Source: Staphylococcus saccharolyticus (GTDB lineage Bacteria; Bacillota; Bacilli; Staphylococcales; Staphylococcaceae). Taken from it: a stretch of DNA of 64,000 nt. Every line of letters starts with the position of its first letter. Within the stretch, counting starts at the first letter, position 1. The position numbers and the translations under genes were made by a program. The stretch covers positions 868,001 through 932,000 of the forward strand of contig NZ_UHDZ01000001.1 in assembly GCF_900458815.1 (NCBI RefSeq), read 5' to 3'. The notes beneath the pieces were generated by a model that saw only the letters and a program-made list of their open reading frames with translations, did not search any database and had not been told where the DNA came from. Positions 39,388 to 53,455 of the stretch are shown here, in pieces.

Positions 39388-40080
39388 ATGTATGACATAA
39401 CAATGTGGAGACATATTTTTAAATTAGATCCAGCTAAATTTATTTCTGATGATGATTTAGAGGCATTATGTATGTCTAATACAGATGCAATTATAATTGG
39501 TGGCACAGATTATGTTACTGAAGATAATGTCATTCATTTAATGAGTAGGGTGAGACGTTATCCTTTACCACTAGCTTTAGAGGTTTCCAACGTAGAGAGT
39601 GTTATGCCAGGATTTGATTATTATTTTATACCTACAGTTATGAACAGTGAGGATACTTTATATCATAATGGTATGTTGCTTAAAGTACTCAAACAATATG
39701 GTCATGTAATTGACTTTAGTGAAGTCATTTTTGAGGGATATCTGGTATTAAATTCTGAAAGTAAAGTGGCTAAAAGAACATACTCAAATACTCAACTCGA
39801 TTTAGAAGATGTAGAGGCATATGCACAAATGACCAATGAACTTTATCATTTTCCAGTTATGTACATAGAATATAGTGGTAAGTACGGTGAAATCGAGAAG
39901 GTTAAAGCTATATCTCAGATGCTTACTCAAACACAACTATTTTATGGTGGCGGTATTACAAATTTAAGTGAAGCCAGAGAAATGTCTAGTATTGCAGATA
40001 CAATTATTGTAGGCGACGCGGTCTACTCAGATATAAAAAATGCTTTAAAAACAGTAAAAATAAAGGAGTCTAATAAATGA
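39388..40080 (+). CDS. pcrB: Heptaprenylglyceryl phosphate synthase
   Basis: 230 residues, a TIM-barrel prenyltransferase that joins heptaprenyl diphosphate to glycerol-1-phosphate. Seen: '[11 protein letters not shown]' with the substrate lysine, '[13 protein letters not shown]', 'PLALEVSN', '[10 protein letters not shown]' and '[13 protein letters not shown]' with the phosphate-binding glycines. Start ATG 39388 behind AAGGAG. Its stop overlaps the pcrA start (ATGA), making pcrB-pcrA-ligA-camS one unit. Confidence 0.93.
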   Translation: MYDITMWRHIFKLDPAKFISDDDLEALCMSNTDAIIIGGTDYVTEDNVIHLMSRVRRYPLPLALEVSNVESVMPGFDYYFIPTVMNSEDTLYHNGMLLKVLKQYGHVIDFSEVIFEGYLVLNSESKVAKRTYSNTQLDLEDVEAYAQMTNELYHFPVMYIEYSGKYGEIEKVKAISQMLTQTQLFYGGGITNLSEAREMSSIADTIIVGDAVYSDIKNALKTVKIKESNK

Positions 40081-42272
40081 ATTCGCTAGTTAAGAATATG
40101 AATAAAGAACAAAGTGAAGCTGTAAGAACGACTGAAGGCCCATTACTTATCATGGCAGGTGCAGGATCAGGTAAAACACGTGTGTTAACGCATCGAATTG
40201 CATATTTATTAGATGAAAAGGATGTCTCTCCTTACAATATTTTAGCAATTACTTTTACAAACAAAGCAGCTAAAGAAATGAAAGAACGTGTTGAACAACT
40301 TGTAGGCGAAGAAGCTCAAGTCATTTGGATGTCTACATTCCATTCAATGTGTGTGAGAATTCTAAGACGTGATGCTGATAGAATTGGCATTGAGAGAAAC
40401 TTCACAATTATTGATCCAACAGACCAGAAATCAGTAATAAAAGATGTTTTGAAAAATGAAAACATTGATAGCAAACGTTTCGAACCAAGAATGTTTATTG
40501 GTGCAATTAGTAATTTGAAAAATGAATTAAAAACACCTGATGATGCACAAAAAGAAGCAAATGATTTTCATTCACAAATGGTAGCTACAGTATATAAAGG
40601 CTATCAAAGACAATTGTCTAGAAATGAAGCTTTAGACTTTGACGATTTAATTATGACTACAATTCATTTGTTTGAACGGGTGCCAGACGCATTAGAATGT
40701 TACCAAAATAAATTTCAATATATTCATGTAGATGAATATCAAGATACAAACAAAGCACAATACACGCTTATTAAATTACTAGCAAAGAAATTTAAAAATC
40801 TTTGTGTTGTCGGCGATTCAGATCAATCAATTTATGGTTGGCGTGGTGCTGATATTCAAAATATTTTATCTTTTGAAGAGGACTATCCTGAAGCGAAAAC
40901 TATTTTTTTAGAACAGAATTATCGTTCTACTAAAAACATACTTAATGCAGCAAATGAAGTAATTAAAAACAATTCTGAGCGTAAACCTAAGGGATTATGG
41001 ACTGCGAACACAGGCGGGGATAAGATTCAATACTATGAAGCGATGACTGAACGCGACGAGGCTGAGTATGTAGTAAAAGAAATCATGAAACATCAACGTA
41101 ATGGTAAAAAATATAGCGATATGACCATTCTATATAGAACAAATGCACAATCTCGTGTACTTGAGGAGACGTTTATGAAGTCGAATATTCCTTACACTAT
41201 GGTTGGAGGTCAAAAGTTCTATGATCGTAAAGAAATTAAAGATTTACTAAGCTATTTACGCGTTATTGCTAATAGTAATGATGACATCAGTTTACAACGT
41301 ATTATTAATGTTCCAAAAAGAGGAATTGGTCCATCTTCAGTAGAAAAAATTCAAACCTATGCGGTTCAAAATAATATTAGTATGTTCGATGCATTAGCAG
41401 AAGTTGATTTTATTGGACTTTCGAAAAAGGTTACTGAAGAATGTATGAGTTTTTATGAAATGATTCAAAATCTAATCAAAGAGCAAGAGTTTCTAGAAGT
41501 GAGTGAAATTGTTGAAGAGGTGTTACAAAAATCTGGCTATCGTGAAATGCTAGATAGAGAACAAAGTATAGAATCACGAAGTCGATTGGAAAACTTAGAT
41601 GAATTTATGTCAGTGCCTAAAGACTATGAAGAAAACACACCTCTAGAGGAGCAATCTTTAGTTAACTTTTTAACTGATTTATCATTAGTTGCTGATATAG
41701 ATGAAGCAGACACACAAAGTGGTGTAACAATGATGACAATGCACTCTGCGAAAGGCTTAGAATTTTCAATTGTGTTTATAATGGGAATGGAAGAATCTTT
41801 ATTTCCACATATTCGTGCGATTAAGAGTGATGATGATCATGAAATGGAAGAAGAACGTCGTATATGTTATGTAGCTATAACTAGAGCTGAAGAACTATTA
41901 TATATTACCAATGCGACAACTCGGATGCTTTTTGGACGTTCTCAATCTAATATGCCATCTCGCTTCTTAAAGGAAATACCTGAAGACCTATTAGAAAGTC
42001 ATACTGGAAGCCAAAGACAATCCATTCTTCAGCCTAAAGCTAAACCTCATCAAAAGCGAGGCTTTAGTAAACGTACAACTTCTTCTGAGAAACAAGTTGT
42101 TTCATCTGATTGGAAAGTGGGAGATAAAGTCATTCATAAAGCATGGGGTGAAGGAATGGTTAGCAATGTAAATGCCAAAAATGGATCACTAGAGTTAGAT
42201 ATTATTTTTAAATCAGAAGGTCCAAAACGATTGTTAGCTCAATTTGCACCTATTGAGAAGAAGGAGGATTAA
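40077..42272 (+). CDS. pcrA: ATP-dependent 3'-5' DNA helicase PcrA
   Basis: 731 residues of helicase superfamily 1 (UvrD/PcrA). Motifs in order: Walker A 'AGAGSGKTR' at 28-36, '[14 protein letters not shown]', motif II 'VDEYQDTN' near 222, '[13 protein letters not shown]' (III), 'EQNYRS' (IV), '[11 protein letters not shown]' (V) and '[11 protein letters not shown]' (VI); C-terminal Tudor-like end '[15 protein letters not shown]'. Essential helicase for repair and plasmid rolling-circle replication. Coupled to pcrB, 6 bp before ligA. Confidence 0.97.
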   Translation: MNSLVKNMNKEQSEAVRTTEGPLLIMAGAGSGKTRVLTHRIAYLLDEKDVSPYNILAITFTNKAAKEMKERVEQLVGEEAQVIWMSTFHSMCVRILRRDADRIGIERNFTIIDPTDQKSVIKDVLKNENIDSKRFEPRMFIGAISNLKNELKTPDDAQKEANDFHSQMVATVYKGYQRQLSRNEALDFDDLIMTTIHLFERVPDALECYQNKFQYIHVDEYQDTNKAQYTLIKLLAKKFKNLCVVGDSDQSIYGWRGADIQNILSFEEDYPEAKTIFLEQNYRSTKNILNAANEVIKNNSERKPKGLWTANTGGDKIQYYEAMTERDEAEYVVKEIMKHQRNGKKYSDMTILYRTNAQSRVLEETFMKSNIPYTMVGGQKFYDRKEIKDLLSYLRVIANSNDDISLQRIINVPKRGIGPSSVEKIQTYAVQNNISMFDALAEVDFIGLSKKVTEECMSFYEMIQNLIKEQEFLEVSEIVEEVLQKSGYREMLDREQSIESRSRLENLDEFMSVPKDYEENTPLEEQSLVNFLTDLSLVADIDEADTQSGVTMMTMHSAKGLEFSIVFIMGMEESLFPHIRAIKSDDDHEMEEERRICYVAITRAEELLYITNATTRMLFGRSQSNMPSRFLKEIPEDLLESHTGSQRQSILQPKAKPHQKRGFSKRTTSSEKQVVSSDWKVGDKVIHKAWGEGMVSNVNAKNGSLELDIIFKSEGPKRLLAQFAPIEKKED

Positions 42273-44282
<2,010 letters not shown>

Positions 44283-44294
44283 AGGAGTACGTGA

Positions 44295-45503
44295 ATGAAG
44301 CGAACAATAATTTTACTCATTTCGATACTGTTTTTATTAACTGCTTGTAATAATGGACAAAAAGATAATCAATCTGGTAAAAATCAAAGCGAAAGTAAGG
44401 ATAATAATAACACTAATCAAGTTAAACAAATTGCAACGGATAAGAATGTTCAAGGAGATAACTACAGAACAATTTTACCTTTTAAAGAAAGCCAAGCCCG
44501 TGGTTTATTACAAGACAATATGTCTAATAGTTATAATGGTGAGGACTTTGAAAGTGGCTTATTGGAATTAAGTAAAGAAGTATTTCCAACAGATAAATAT
44601 CTTTATCAAGATGGACAATATTTAGACAAAAAAACAATCAATGCGTATTTAGATTCTAAATATACTAAAAAAGAAATTGATAAGATGAGTGAAAAAGAGA
44701 AGAAAAGTAAAAATGCAAATGAAAATTTAGGTTTGAATCCTTCTCATAATGGTGAAACTGACGAAGAGAAAATAGCAGATCATTCACCAGCGTATCTTTC
44801 AAATATTCTTGAACAAGATTTCTATGGTAGCAGTGATTCTAAAGGGAAAAATATTAAAGGTATGACGATTGGTTTAGCTATGAATAGTGCCTATTACTAT
44901 AAAAAAGAAAAAAATGGTGAAACTTACAGTAAAGATTTAGATGATAAAGACATTGAAAAGCAAGGTAAACAAATGGCTAGTGAAATGTTATCTCGTTTAC
45001 GCGAAAATAGCAATTTAAAAGATATACCTATTCACTTTGCGATTTATAAACAATCGAGTCAAGATTCAATAACACCAGGAGAATTTATTGCTGGTACTAC
45101 TGTAGAGGATGGTAAAACTAAAATTAATGAATGGGATACCATCAAAGAAAAATCTGCCTTACTTCCTTCTTCGACAACGGCAGACTATAACGAAACGTTG
45201 AATAATAATTTTAAACAGTTTAACGATAATTTACAATCGTATTTCTCTAACTTTACACAGGCTGTTGGCAAAGTTAAATTTGTAAATAAAAAAGCCAAAC
45301 AGTTAACTGTAGACTTGCCAATTGATTATTATGGTCAAGCAGAAACTATTGGAATTACTCAATATGTTACTGAACAAGCAGAAAAGTATTTTGATAACAT
45401 CGATGAGTATGAAATTCGCATTAAAGATGGTAATACACCACGCGCTCTTATTAGTAAATCTAAAGAGGACAAAGAACCACAAGTTCATATATATCACAAT
45501 TAA
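44295..45503 (+). CDS. camS: CamS sex-pheromone lipoprotein
   Basis: 402 residues. Lipoprotein signal 'LISILFLLTAC' with lipobox cysteine C18, a Lys/Asn-rich linker, and a folded CamS domain ('GMTIGLAMNSAYYYKKEKNGETYSKDL', 'VKFVNKKAKQLTVDLPIDYYGQ'). In S. aureus the signal-peptide fragment acts as an enterococcal-type sex pheromone; the protein's own role is unclear. It is the last gene after ligA, 12 bp downstream, as in other staphylococci. Confidence 0.93.
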   Translation: MKRTIILLISILFLLTACNNGQKDNQSGKNQSESKDNNNTNQVKQIATDKNVQGDNYRTILPFKESQARGLLQDNMSNSYNGEDFESGLLELSKEVFPTDKYLYQDGQYLDKKTINAYLDSKYTKKEIDKMSEKEKKSKNANENLGLNPSHNGETDEEKIADHSPAYLSNILEQDFYGSSDSKGKNIKGMTIGLAMNSAYYYKKEKNGETYSKDLDDKDIEKQGKQMASEMLSRLRENSNLKDIPIHFAIYKQSSQDSITPGEFIAGTTVEDGKTKINEWDTIKEKSALLPSSTTADYNETLNNNFKQFNDNLQSYFSNFTQAVGKVKFVNKKAKQLTVDLPIDYYGQAETIGITQYVTEQAEKYFDNIDEYEIRIKDGNTPRALISKSKEDKEPQVHIYHN

Positions 45504-45507
45504 TAAA

Positions 45508-45551
45508 CAAAGGTGTTTTCGACTAATTACTATGTCGTAGACGCTTTTGTT
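45508..45551. terminator. Terminator after camS
   Basis: Imperfect stem between 45508-45524 and 45535-45551 (ACAAAGGTGT and ACGCTTTTGT arms), between convergent genes. Confidence 0.5.
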
Positions 45552-45569
45552 GAATGCTATTATTTAATA

Positions 45570-47100
45570 TTATTCTTTAATCATTTGCTTTACAATTTGT
45601 AAATCATTGTTTACAAATGATCCAGGCTTTTTGGTTGCTCTACTCACAACATAAGTGATTAAGACGCTTATAATAAAACCTGGGATGATTTCATATAAAT
45701 CAAAGAATTCATTAATCGTAGCAAGGGGCTTAATCCAAACTATCCAAATAATAACGACTAAGGCACCAGCAACTATTCCACTGATTGCGCCAGCTCGTGC
45801 GTGTAAGGTTTTTCCAATATAATGAAAAAAGAACGAGAGGGCTAAATGCTGCTCCGAAACTTGCCCATGCGTTACCTACTAAATTTAAAATAGTATCATT
45901 AGGATGCCAAGCAAGAGCGATTGCAACAATTAGAACTGATAAACGTCCTACCATCACAAATTCTTTTTGATGTGTTGAGGCTTTTTTGGTTCCTCTAATT
46001 AATTTGTAAAAGTCTTCTGTTAATGAACTTGACTTTACAAGTAACTGTGAAGAAATGATACTCATAATTGCAGCAAGAATTGTGGCTATTAAAAATCCGC
46101 CAACTAAAGGGTGAAATAAGATTTGACTCATAACTATAAATAACGTTTCAGGATCTTTTAATTGAATGTGGTTGTCTGAGATAAATGCTATTCCAGTTAA
46201 GCCAACACCAATTGTGACTAGTAAACCAATTGCCATCCAACTGATTCCTAGACGACGTGTTTTAGGTAATAGTTTGTGTGATTTAATGGACATGAAACGA
46301 ACGATAATATGTGGCTGACCAAAATAACCTAATCCCCACGAGAATAAAGAAATAATTCCTAGTACAATAGTTCCTCTAAATAAATCTAAGTTTGTTGGTT
46401 TCATCTCTGCTACATCTTGAAATGTATCCCATCCATTTAATTTCATCATTGCTACAATTGGAACCATGGCCATAGCGATAAGCATAATCACACCTTGGAA
46501 AAAATCAGTGATGGATACGGCAAGGTATCCCCCAAAGAAAGTATAAAAAATGACGATAATAGCGACTAAAATAAGTCCAAAATGATAATTCAATCCAAAC
46601 GCATTTTCGAATAATTTCCCTCCTGAAACGAAGCCAGAATGAGTATATAAAGTGAAAAATATAACGATGATGAGTCCAGAAATGATTTTTATTATGTTTT
46701 GCCTATCGTCTAATCTGTTTTTAAAAAAGTCTGGCAAAGTAATTGCGTCACCGGCAACTTCAGTGTAAACACGTAATCTAGGGGCTACTACAAAGTAGTT
46801 AATATAAGCGCCTAAAGTCAAGCCAATCGTAATCCATACAGCAGAAAGTCCGGTACTATATACTGAGCCTGGAAGTCCTATTATCATCCAACCACTCATG
46901 TCTGATGCACCTGCTGATAAAGCTGTTATATATGGGCCTACGTTTCGACCACCAAGCATGAATTCACTTAGGTTACCTGTCGCTTGTTTATAGCCGTAAA
47001 ATCCTATAACCAGTAGAATAATAAAATACACAATAATCATAATATAGATCTGCCAATTGGCATCAATTTGATCACTGAGTGCAGTGCCTAATGTAAACAT
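45570..47100 (-). pseudogene. putP: Broken sodium/proline symporter PutP
   Basis: A sodium-solute symporter with its first 435 or so residues open: '[17 protein letters not shown]', '[19 protein letters not shown]' (Na-site helix 1), '[10 protein letters not shown]', '[16 protein letters not shown]', '[19 protein letters not shown]'. Near 45800 a 4-nt insertion (repeat of ACGC/ACG) changes the frame inside helix 11-12, so the last helices read as nonsense from 'TRTSWRNQW' to a stop at 45730. The old frame continues to TAA at 45570 ('[19 protein letters not shown]'). A 3-residue loss is also seen at '[11 protein letters not shown]'. The shortened protein lacks about 85 residues and is probably inactive. 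Confidence 0.82.
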
Positions 47101-47478
47101 AATCAACACTCCCTTAGTTATTTTTTAAATTAGTTACATGTAATATTATACAATACAGTTAAATGTTCAGAAAAGTAAAAATTTTGGTTTATTATTAAAT
47201 ATAACCTATATATACGTCTAGTAAGCGTTATCTTTATGCTAGAATTATCCTATACAAATGTATGAATATCTATTTAATATCTAATGTAACCTCTGTAATT
47301 TTGTTTTTTTAGCAATAAGCATAAAAATTATATGAATAAGTAACATATGAAGTGAAAGTCAATAAAAGCTGACATATCAGGTGTTCATTTTATACATATT
47401 CATTAGAAAAACTTAGATTTTTGTAGCGAAATTTGATACAATTTGGTGATGAATGAGTATTAAGGAGGCTTTTATTTA
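47101..47478. promoter_or_regulatory. putP-gatC intergenic region with the gatCAB promoter
   Basis: 378 bp between divergent units. A -10 TACAAT lies at 47437-47442 with a weak -35 (TTAGAT, 47413-47418). AAGGAGG precedes gatC. No repeat, operator or T-box-like leader is seen in the remaining AT-rich sequence. Confidence 0.45.
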
Positions 47479-47781
47479 ATGACTAAAGTTACACGTGAAG
47501 AAGTTGAACATATTGCTAATTTAGCTAGACTTCAAATTTCTACTGAAGAAACAGAAGAAATGGCTAATACTTTAGAAAGTATATTAGATTTTGCGAAACA
47601 AAATGACAGTGCTAATACTGAAGGTATTGAGCCAACTTATCACGTATTAGATTTACAAAATGTGTTACGTGACGATAAAGCTATCGAGGGCATCCCTCAA
47701 GAGTTAGCATTAAAAAATGCAAAAGAAACAGAAGATGGACAGTTTAAAGTACCATCCATCATGAATGGGGAGGACGCTTAA
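47479..47781 (+). CDS. gatC: Asp-tRNA(Asn)/Glu-tRNA(Gln) amidotransferase subunit C
   Basis: 100 residues: '[24 protein letters not shown]' and '[12 protein letters not shown]' are typical of GatC, which wraps around GatA and stabilises the complex. GatCAB turns Glu-tRNA(Gln) into Gln-tRNA(Gln), since staphylococci lack a glutaminyl-tRNA synthetase. It opens the gatC-A-B operon, 1 bp before the gatA start. Confidence 0.95.
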   Translation: MTKVTREEVEHIANLARLQISTEETEEMANTLESILDFAKQNDSANTEGIEPTYHVLDLQNVLRDDKAIEGIPQELALKNAKETEDGQFKVPSIMNGEDA

Positions 47782-47782
47782 G

Positions 47783-49246
47783 ATGAGTATTCGTTATGAA
47801 TCAGTTGAGAATTTAACAGAAATGATCAAAAACAAAGAAATTAAACCTTCTGATGTAGTTAAAGATATTTATACAGCAATTGAAGAGACTGACCCAACGA
47901 TTAAATCTTTCTTGGCCTTAGATAGAGAAAATGCAATTAAGAACGCAGAAGAACTAGATGAATTACAAGCTAAAGATCAAATGGAAGGCAAGTTATTTGG
48001 TATTCCAATGGGAATTAAAGATAATATTACCACTAAAGATGTAGAAACAACTTGTGCTAGTAAGATACTAGAAGGATTTGTTCCAATTTACGAATCTACA
48101 GTAATGCGTAAATTACATGATGAAAATGCTATACTCATTGGTAAATTAAATATGGATGAATTTGCAATGGGCGGATCAACTGAAACATCATATTTCAAAA
48201 AAACTTTAAATCCATTCGATCATACAGCAGTACCAGGTGGGTCTTCTGGTGGCTCAGCAGCAGCTGTTGCAGCAGGACTTGTACCTTTTAGTTTAGGTTC
48301 TGATACAGGTGGTTCAATTAGACAACCAGCTGCATATTGTGGTGTTGTAGGTATGAAACCTACATATGGTCGTGTATCACGTTTTGGCTTAGTAGCATTC
48401 GCATCATCATTAGATCAAATTGGACCAATCACTCGTAATGTAAAAGATAATGCATTAGTTCTTGAAACGATTTCCGGCGTTGATGTGAATGATTCGACAA
48501 GTGCTCCAGTTGAAGATGTTGATTTTACTTCCGATATTGGAAAAGACATTAAAGGACTTAAAGTAGCTTTACCTAAAGAATATCTTGGAGAAGGGGTAAG
48601 TGAAGAAGTCAAAAATGCTGTTAAAGAAGCTGTAGAAACTTTAAAATCTTTAGGAGCCGAAGTAGATGAAGTTTCATTACCGAATACTAAATATGGTATC
48701 CCATCATACTATGTTATTGCTTCATCTGAAGCTTCAGCGAACTTAGCTCGCTTCGACGGTATACGATATGGTTATCACTCAAAAGAAGCTCAATCACTAG
48801 AAGAATTATATAAAATGTCAAGATCTGAAGGTTTTGGTGCCGAAGTGAAGAGACGTATTTTCTTAGGTACATTTGCACTAAGTTCAGGTTATTATGATGC
48901 GTACTATAAAAAGTCTCAAAAAGTTAGAACTTTAATTAAAAATGATTTCGATAAAGTGTTTGAATCCTACGATGTTGTAGTGGGTCCTACAGCTCCTACA
49001 ACAGCATTTAATATAGGCGAAGAAATCGATGATCCATTGACTATGTATGCCAATGATTTATTAACTACGCCAGTTAACTTAGCTGGTTTACCTGGTATTT
49101 CTGTTCCTTGTGGACAATCAAATGGGAATGGGCGACCAATCGGTTTACAATTTATTGGTAAACCATTCGATGAAAAGACATTATATCGTGTAGCTTATCA
49201 ATATGAAACACAATACAATTTACATGACGCATACGAAAATTTATAA
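47783..49246 (+). CDS. gatA: tRNA amidotransferase glutaminase subunit GatA
   Basis: 487 residues of the amidase-signature family. The Ser-cisSer-Lys triad is in place: Lys in '[10 protein letters not shown]' (near 79), and the serines in '[14 protein letters not shown]' (near 154) and '[11 protein letters not shown]' (near 178). It releases ammonia from glutamine for GatB. Start ATG 47783 directly after gatC, behind GGGGAGG. gatB follows after 12 bp. Confidence 0.96.
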   Translation: MSIRYESVENLTEMIKNKEIKPSDVVKDIYTAIEETDPTIKSFLALDRENAIKNAEELDELQAKDQMEGKLFGIPMGIKDNITTKDVETTCASKILEGFVPIYESTVMRKLHDENAILIGKLNMDEFAMGGSTETSYFKKTLNPFDHTAVPGGSSGGSAAAVAAGLVPFSLGSDTGGSIRQPAAYCGVVGMKPTYGRVSRFGLVAFASSLDQIGPITRNVKDNALVLETISGVDVNDSTSAPVEDVDFTSDIGKDIKGLKVALPKEYLGEGVSEEVKNAVKEAVETLKSLGAEVDEVSLPNTKYGIPSYYVIASSEASANLARFDGIRYGYHSKEAQSLEELYKMSRSEGFGAEVKRRIFLGTFALSSGYYDAYYKKSQKVRTLIKNDFDKVFESYDVVVGPTAPTTAFNIGEEIDDPLTMYANDLLTTPVNLAGLPGISVPCGQSNGNGRPIGLQFIGKPFDEKTLYRVAYQYETQYNLHDAYENL

Positions 49247-49258
49247 GGAGTGGAAAAC

Positions 49259-50686
49259 ATGCATTTTGAAACAATAATCGGACTTGAAGTTCATGTTGAG
49301 TTAAAAACAGACTCAAAAATGTTCTCTCCATCACCAGCACATTTTGGAGCAGAACCTAACTCAAATACAAATGTTATCGACTTAGCATATCCAGGTGTAC
49401 TACCAGTAGTGAATAGACGTGCAGTAGACTGGGCTATGAGAGCATCAATGGCATTAAATATGGATGTTGCTACTCATTCAAAATTTGACCGTAAAAACTA
49501 TTTCTATCCAGATAACCCGAAAGCTTATCAAATTTCACAATTTGATCAACCTATTGGGGAAAATGGATATATCGATATTGAAGTAGATGGTGAAACTAAA
49601 CGTATCGGTATTACACGTCTTCATATGGAAGAAGATGCCGGTAAATCTACACATAAAGAAGGTTATTCTTTAGTGGACTTAAACCGTCAAGGAACCCCTT
49701 TAATTGAAATTGTTTCTGAACCAGATATTCGCTCACCCAAAGAAGCATATGCTTACCTTGAAAAGTTACGTTCAATTATTCAATATACAGGCGTATCAGA
49801 TTGTAAAATGGAAGAAGGCTCATTGCGTTGTGATGCTAACATTTCATTACGACCATACGGTCAAAAAGAATTTGGTACAAAAACTGAATTGAAAAACCTA
49901 AACTCATTTAACTATGTAAGAAAAGGCTTAGAATACGAGGAAAAACGTCAAGAAGAAGAACTACTTAATGGTGGCGAAATTGGACAAGAGACACGTCGTT
50001 TTGACGAATCTACTGGCAAAACAATTTTAATGCGTGTGAAAGAAGGTTCTGATGATTATCGTTATTTCCCTGAACCAGATATCGTACCTTTATATGTTGA
50101 TGAAGATTGGAAAGCACGCGTACGTAAAACAATTCCAGAATTACCGGATGAACGTAAAGCCAAATATGTAAATGAACTGGGTCTTCCACAGTATGACGCG
50201 CACGTATTGACACTAACTAAAGAAATGTCAGATTTCTTTGAAGGTGCAATTGATCATGGCGCTGACGTTAAACTCACTTCTAACTGGTTAATGGGTGGCG
50301 TCAATGAGTATCTCAATAAAAATCAAGTTGAATTGCAAGATACACAACTTACACCTGAAAACTTAGCAGGTATGATTAAATTAATTGAAGATGGTACAAT
50401 GAGTAGTAAAATCGCTAAAAAAGTCTTCCCAGAACTTGCAGAAAATGGTGGAGATGCAAAACAAATCATGGAGGATAAAGGTTTAGTACAAATTTCTGAT
50501 GAAGTAACATTATTAAAATTTGTAAATAAAGCTTTAGATAATAATCGGCAATCTGTTGAAGACTACAAAAATGGTAAAGGTAAAGCGATGGGCTACTTAG
50601 TGGGTCAAATCATGAAAGCTTCTAAAGGACAAGCAAATCCTCAAAAAGTCAATGGTTTATTAAAACAAGAATTAGATAAACGTTAA
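49259..50686 (+). CDS. gatB: tRNA amidotransferase subunit GatB
   Basis: 475 residues. '[24 protein letters not shown]' opens the cradle domain, then '[20 protein letters not shown]', '[15 protein letters not shown]', and the C-terminal YqeY-like tail '[25 protein letters not shown]'. It activates the Glu-tRNA side chain with ATP and transfers ammonia. ATG 49259 matches relatives; the GTG 9 bp earlier lies too close to AAGGAG. Confidence 0.96.
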   Translation: MHFETIIGLEVHVELKTDSKMFSPSPAHFGAEPNSNTNVIDLAYPGVLPVVNRRAVDWAMRASMALNMDVATHSKFDRKNYFYPDNPKAYQISQFDQPIGENGYIDIEVDGETKRIGITRLHMEEDAGKSTHKEGYSLVDLNRQGTPLIEIVSEPDIRSPKEAYAYLEKLRSIIQYTGVSDCKMEEGSLRCDANISLRPYGQKEFGTKTELKNLNSFNYVRKGLEYEEKRQEEELLNGGEIGQETRRFDESTGKTILMRVKEGSDDYRYFPEPDIVPLYVDEDWKARVRKTIPELPDERKAKYVNELGLPQYDAHVLTLTKEMSDFFEGAIDHGADVKLTSNWLMGGVNEYLNKNQVELQDTQLTPENLAGMIKLIEDGTMSSKIAKKVFPELAENGGDAKQIMEDKGLVQISDEVTLLKFVNKALDNNRQSVEDYKNGKGKAMGYLVGQIMKASKGQANPQKVNGLLKQELDKR

Positions 50687-50716
50687 TTCAATAAGTTTAA
50701 TTAATCGTTCTTTAAT

Positions 50717-50758
50717 GCTTCTATCGTGTGTTGTTTAAACATGTGGTAGAAGTTTTTA
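50717..50758 (+). terminator. gatCAB terminator
   Basis: GCTTCTA and TAGAAGT arms (50717-50723 and 50747-50753) with a long loop and TTTTT after. Confidence 0.5.
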
Positions 50759-50905
50759 ATTTTATGGAACTCGAAAATTAAAAGGGATACATAAATTTTA
50801 CACTTTTAAATTCAGATAAGTTAAGAGAAATAACAATAAATACTTTTAACTGATGTTTAAATCATATAATATAAAGAATGAGTATATGAAGTCGAGGGAT
50901 TAACT

Positions 50906-51862
50906 ATGAGAAAACGTGCAAGAATTATATATAATCCGACATCAGGAAAAGAACTGTTTAAACGTGTATTACCAGACGTGCTAATCAAACTAGAGAAGGC
51001 TGGCTATGAAACCAGTGCATTTGCAACTGAGAAAATTGGAGATGCGACAATTGAAGCTGAAAGAGCATTAAAAAGCAATTATGATTTATTAATTGCTGCT
51101 GGTGGAGATGGAACTTTAAATGAAGTTGTTAATGGTATTGCAGAACAACCGAACCGTCCAAAACTTGGGGTGATACCCATGGGGACAGTCAATGATTTTG
51201 GTCGAGCACTTCATTTGCCTAGTGATATTATGGGGGCTCTTGATGTCATCATTGATGGGCACACAACAAAAGTTGATATTGGTAAAATGAATAATCGCTA
51301 TTTTATTAATCTAGCAGCTGGTGGTAAGCTTACTCAAGTGTCTTATGAGACACCTAGTAAACTTAAATCTATCGTTGGACCATTTGCGTATTATATTAAA
51401 GGTTTTGAAATGTTGCCACAAATGAAGGCAGTGGATATACGCATAGAGTATGATGATAATGTATTTCAAGGAGAAGCACTTTTATTTCTTCTTGGGTTAA
51501 CGAATTCAATGGCTGGTTTTGAAAAACTAGTACCGGATGCTAAATTGGATGATGGTTATTTTACATTAATCATCGTTGAGAAAGCAAATTTGGCTGAGTT
51601 AGGTCACATTATGACTTTAGCTTCACGTGGTGAACATACTAAACATCCAAAAGTTATTTATGCTAAAGCAAAATCTATAAATATTTCGTCATTTACTGAA
51701 ATGCAACTCAATGTTGATGGAGAATATGGAGGGAAATTACCTGCTAACTTCCTTAATTTAGAAAGACACATTGAATTATTTACGCCAAAAGATGTATTTA
51801 ACGAAGAGTTAATAGATAATGGAACTATACCTGATATTACTTCGGATAAACAATTATTTTAG
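50906..51862 (+). CDS. dgkB: Diacylglycerol kinase DgkB
   Basis: 318 residues of the soluble lipid kinase family. The nucleotide motif 'AAGGDGTLNEVVNG' is at 64-77 and 'GVIPMGTVNDFGRAL' near 95; 'DAKLDDGYFTLIIVEK' marks the C-terminal domain with the conserved DG. It recycles diacylglycerol, made during lipoteichoic acid synthesis, to phosphatidic acid. Alone on its transcript with its own terminator; rlmD follows. Confidence 0.93.
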   Translation: MRKRARIIYNPTSGKELFKRVLPDVLIKLEKAGYETSAFATEKIGDATIEAERALKSNYDLLIAAGGDGTLNEVVNGIAEQPNRPKLGVIPMGTVNDFGRALHLPSDIMGALDVIIDGHTTKVDIGKMNNRYFINLAAGGKLTQVSYETPSKLKSIVGPFAYYIKGFEMLPQMKAVDIRIEYDDNVFQGEALLFLLGLTNSMAGFEKLVPDAKLDDGYFTLIIVEKANLAELGHIMTLASRGEHTKHPKVIYAKAKSINISSFTEMQLNVDGEYGGKLPANFLNLERHIELFTPKDVFNEELIDNGTIPDITSDKQLF

Positions 51863-51881
51863 AATTAAAAATATCAATAAT

Positions 51882-51921
51882 AAGGTTAGGAAAATCAATC
51901 GAAAGATTCCTAACCTTTTTG
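51882..51921 (+). terminator. dgkB terminator
   Basis: AAGGTTAGGA (51882-51891) with TCCTAACCTT (51908-51917), then TTTTTG. Confidence 0.8.
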
Positions 51922-51939
51922 TATGTGGGGGAAATTCAA

Positions 51940-53307
51940 TTGGAATCTTTAAAAAAGAATGATATACGACTAGGACGAGTGATTGACTTAACACATGAAG
52001 GACATGGTGTTGTAAAAATTAATCGTTATCCTGTATTTATTCCCAATGCTTTAATAAATGAAGACATAAAATTTAAATTAATTAAAGTGAAAAAGAACTT
52101 TGCTATAGGTAAATTATTAGAAATTAAAAAAGAAAGTAAAGATAGAGTGACTCCTCCATGCATATACTATGATAAATGTGGTGGTTGTCAGTTACAGCAT
52201 ATGACATATGAAGCCCAATTAGCTATGAAAAAAGAACAAGTTGTGAATCTATTTTATAGAAAAGGGTCATTTAAAGATACACCTATAAATGATGTAATTG
52301 GCATGGAAAGTCCATTGAGATATAGAAATAAATCTCAAATTCCGGTGGGTAAAAATAATAGTAACGACATTATTATGGGTTTCTATCGACAACGTAGTCA
52401 TGACATTATTGATATGGAAAGTTGTTTAATACAAAACGAAGAGCATCAAAAAGTAATGAAGTATGTTAAGCAATGGTTTAAAGAATTGAACATTTCAATT
52501 TATGATGGGCAATCCAAAAAAGGGCTTATGCGTCATCTAGTTGTAAGAACAGGTTATCACACAAATGAGATGATGGTTATATTTGTAACAAATGGAAAGT
52601 CGTTTAAACTTGCTGATAGATTAGTTGAAAATCTTAAAACCACTTTTTCAAAAATTACAAGTATTAAACAAAATATAAATAATAGCCACTCTAACGTAAT
52701 CATGGGAAAAGAATCTATAACGTTATATGGAAAAGAAAAAATTGAAGATCATCTAAGTGAAGTAACATATAACATTTCAGATTTATCGTTCTATCAAATT
52801 AATTCTTCTCAAACTGAAAAGCTTTATCAACAAGCACTTAACTATGCACAGTTAACAGGTAATGAAATTGTTTTAGATACATATTGTGGAATTGGGACGA
52901 TTGGACTTTATATGGCAAAAGGAGCTAAACATGTATACGGAGTTGAAATTGTGCCTCAGGCTATTATAGACGCACAAGAAAATGCGACTAAAAACCAATT
53001 AAATAATACGACTTTTGTATGTGGTAAGGCGGAAGACATTATCTTAGAATGGAAAAGACAAGGAATCAAACCAGATGTTGTCATGGTTGATCCACCAAGA
53101 AAAGGTTGCGATGAAACATTTTTAACGACATTACTTCAATTAGAGCCAAAAAGAATTGTATATATTTCATGTAATCCATCTACTCAACAAAGAGATGCTC
53201 AAATCTTAGCAGAAAGCTACGGTTTAGTAGAAATAACACCTGTTGACATGTTCCCACATACGACACATATTGAAACAGTTGCATTATTTGAACGTCAAGA
53301 TGTCTAA
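51940..53307 (+). CDS. rlmD: 23S rRNA uracil-C5 methyltransferase (RlmD/RlmCD type)
   Basis: About 455 residues. N-terminal TRAM domain ('IRLGRVIDLTHEGHGVVKINRYPVFIPNAL'), an iron-sulfur cluster motif with C74, C80, C83 ('CIYYDKCGGCQLQH') and a later cysteine, then the SAM domain ('VLDTYCGIGTIGLYMAKGAKHVYGVE'), 'DPPRKGCDE' and the nucleophile in 'YISCNPSTQQRD'. Chosen start TTG 51940, as GGGGGAA lies 8-13 bp upstream; starts before it fall in the terminator. A TTG start is less common, and the ATG at 51922-51924 is not in frame. Confidence 0.88.
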   Translation: MESLKKNDIRLGRVIDLTHEGHGVVKINRYPVFIPNALINEDIKFKLIKVKKNFAIGKLLEIKKESKDRVTPPCIYYDKCGGCQLQHMTYEAQLAMKKEQVVNLFYRKGSFKDTPINDVIGMESPLRYRNKSQIPVGKNNSNDIIMGFYRQRSHDIIDMESCLIQNEEHQKVMKYVKQWFKELNISIYDGQSKKGLMRHLVVRTGYHTNEMMVIFVTNGKSFKLADRLVENLKTTFSKITSIKQNINNSHSNVIMGKESITLYGKEKIEDHLSEVTYNISDLSFYQINSSQTEKLYQQALNYAQLTGNEIVLDTYCGIGTIGLYMAKGAKHVYGVEIVPQAIIDAQENATKNQLNNTTFVCGKAEDIILEWKRQGIKPDVVMVDPPRKGCDETFLTTLLQLEPKRIVYISCNPSTQQRDAQILAESYGLVEITPVDMFPHTTHIETVALFERQDV

Positions 53308-53455
53308 AAATTATAAGAATAGAACTCAATTAATTGCAAATGTATATTGAGTGTTAAGATTATATTACAAGCAACTTACTTTCTTGAAAAGAGTCTTTTT
53401 TAACCTAAGTAAAAATGTATACTATGGGTGAAAATAAAGAGATAGAGGGTTGGTT

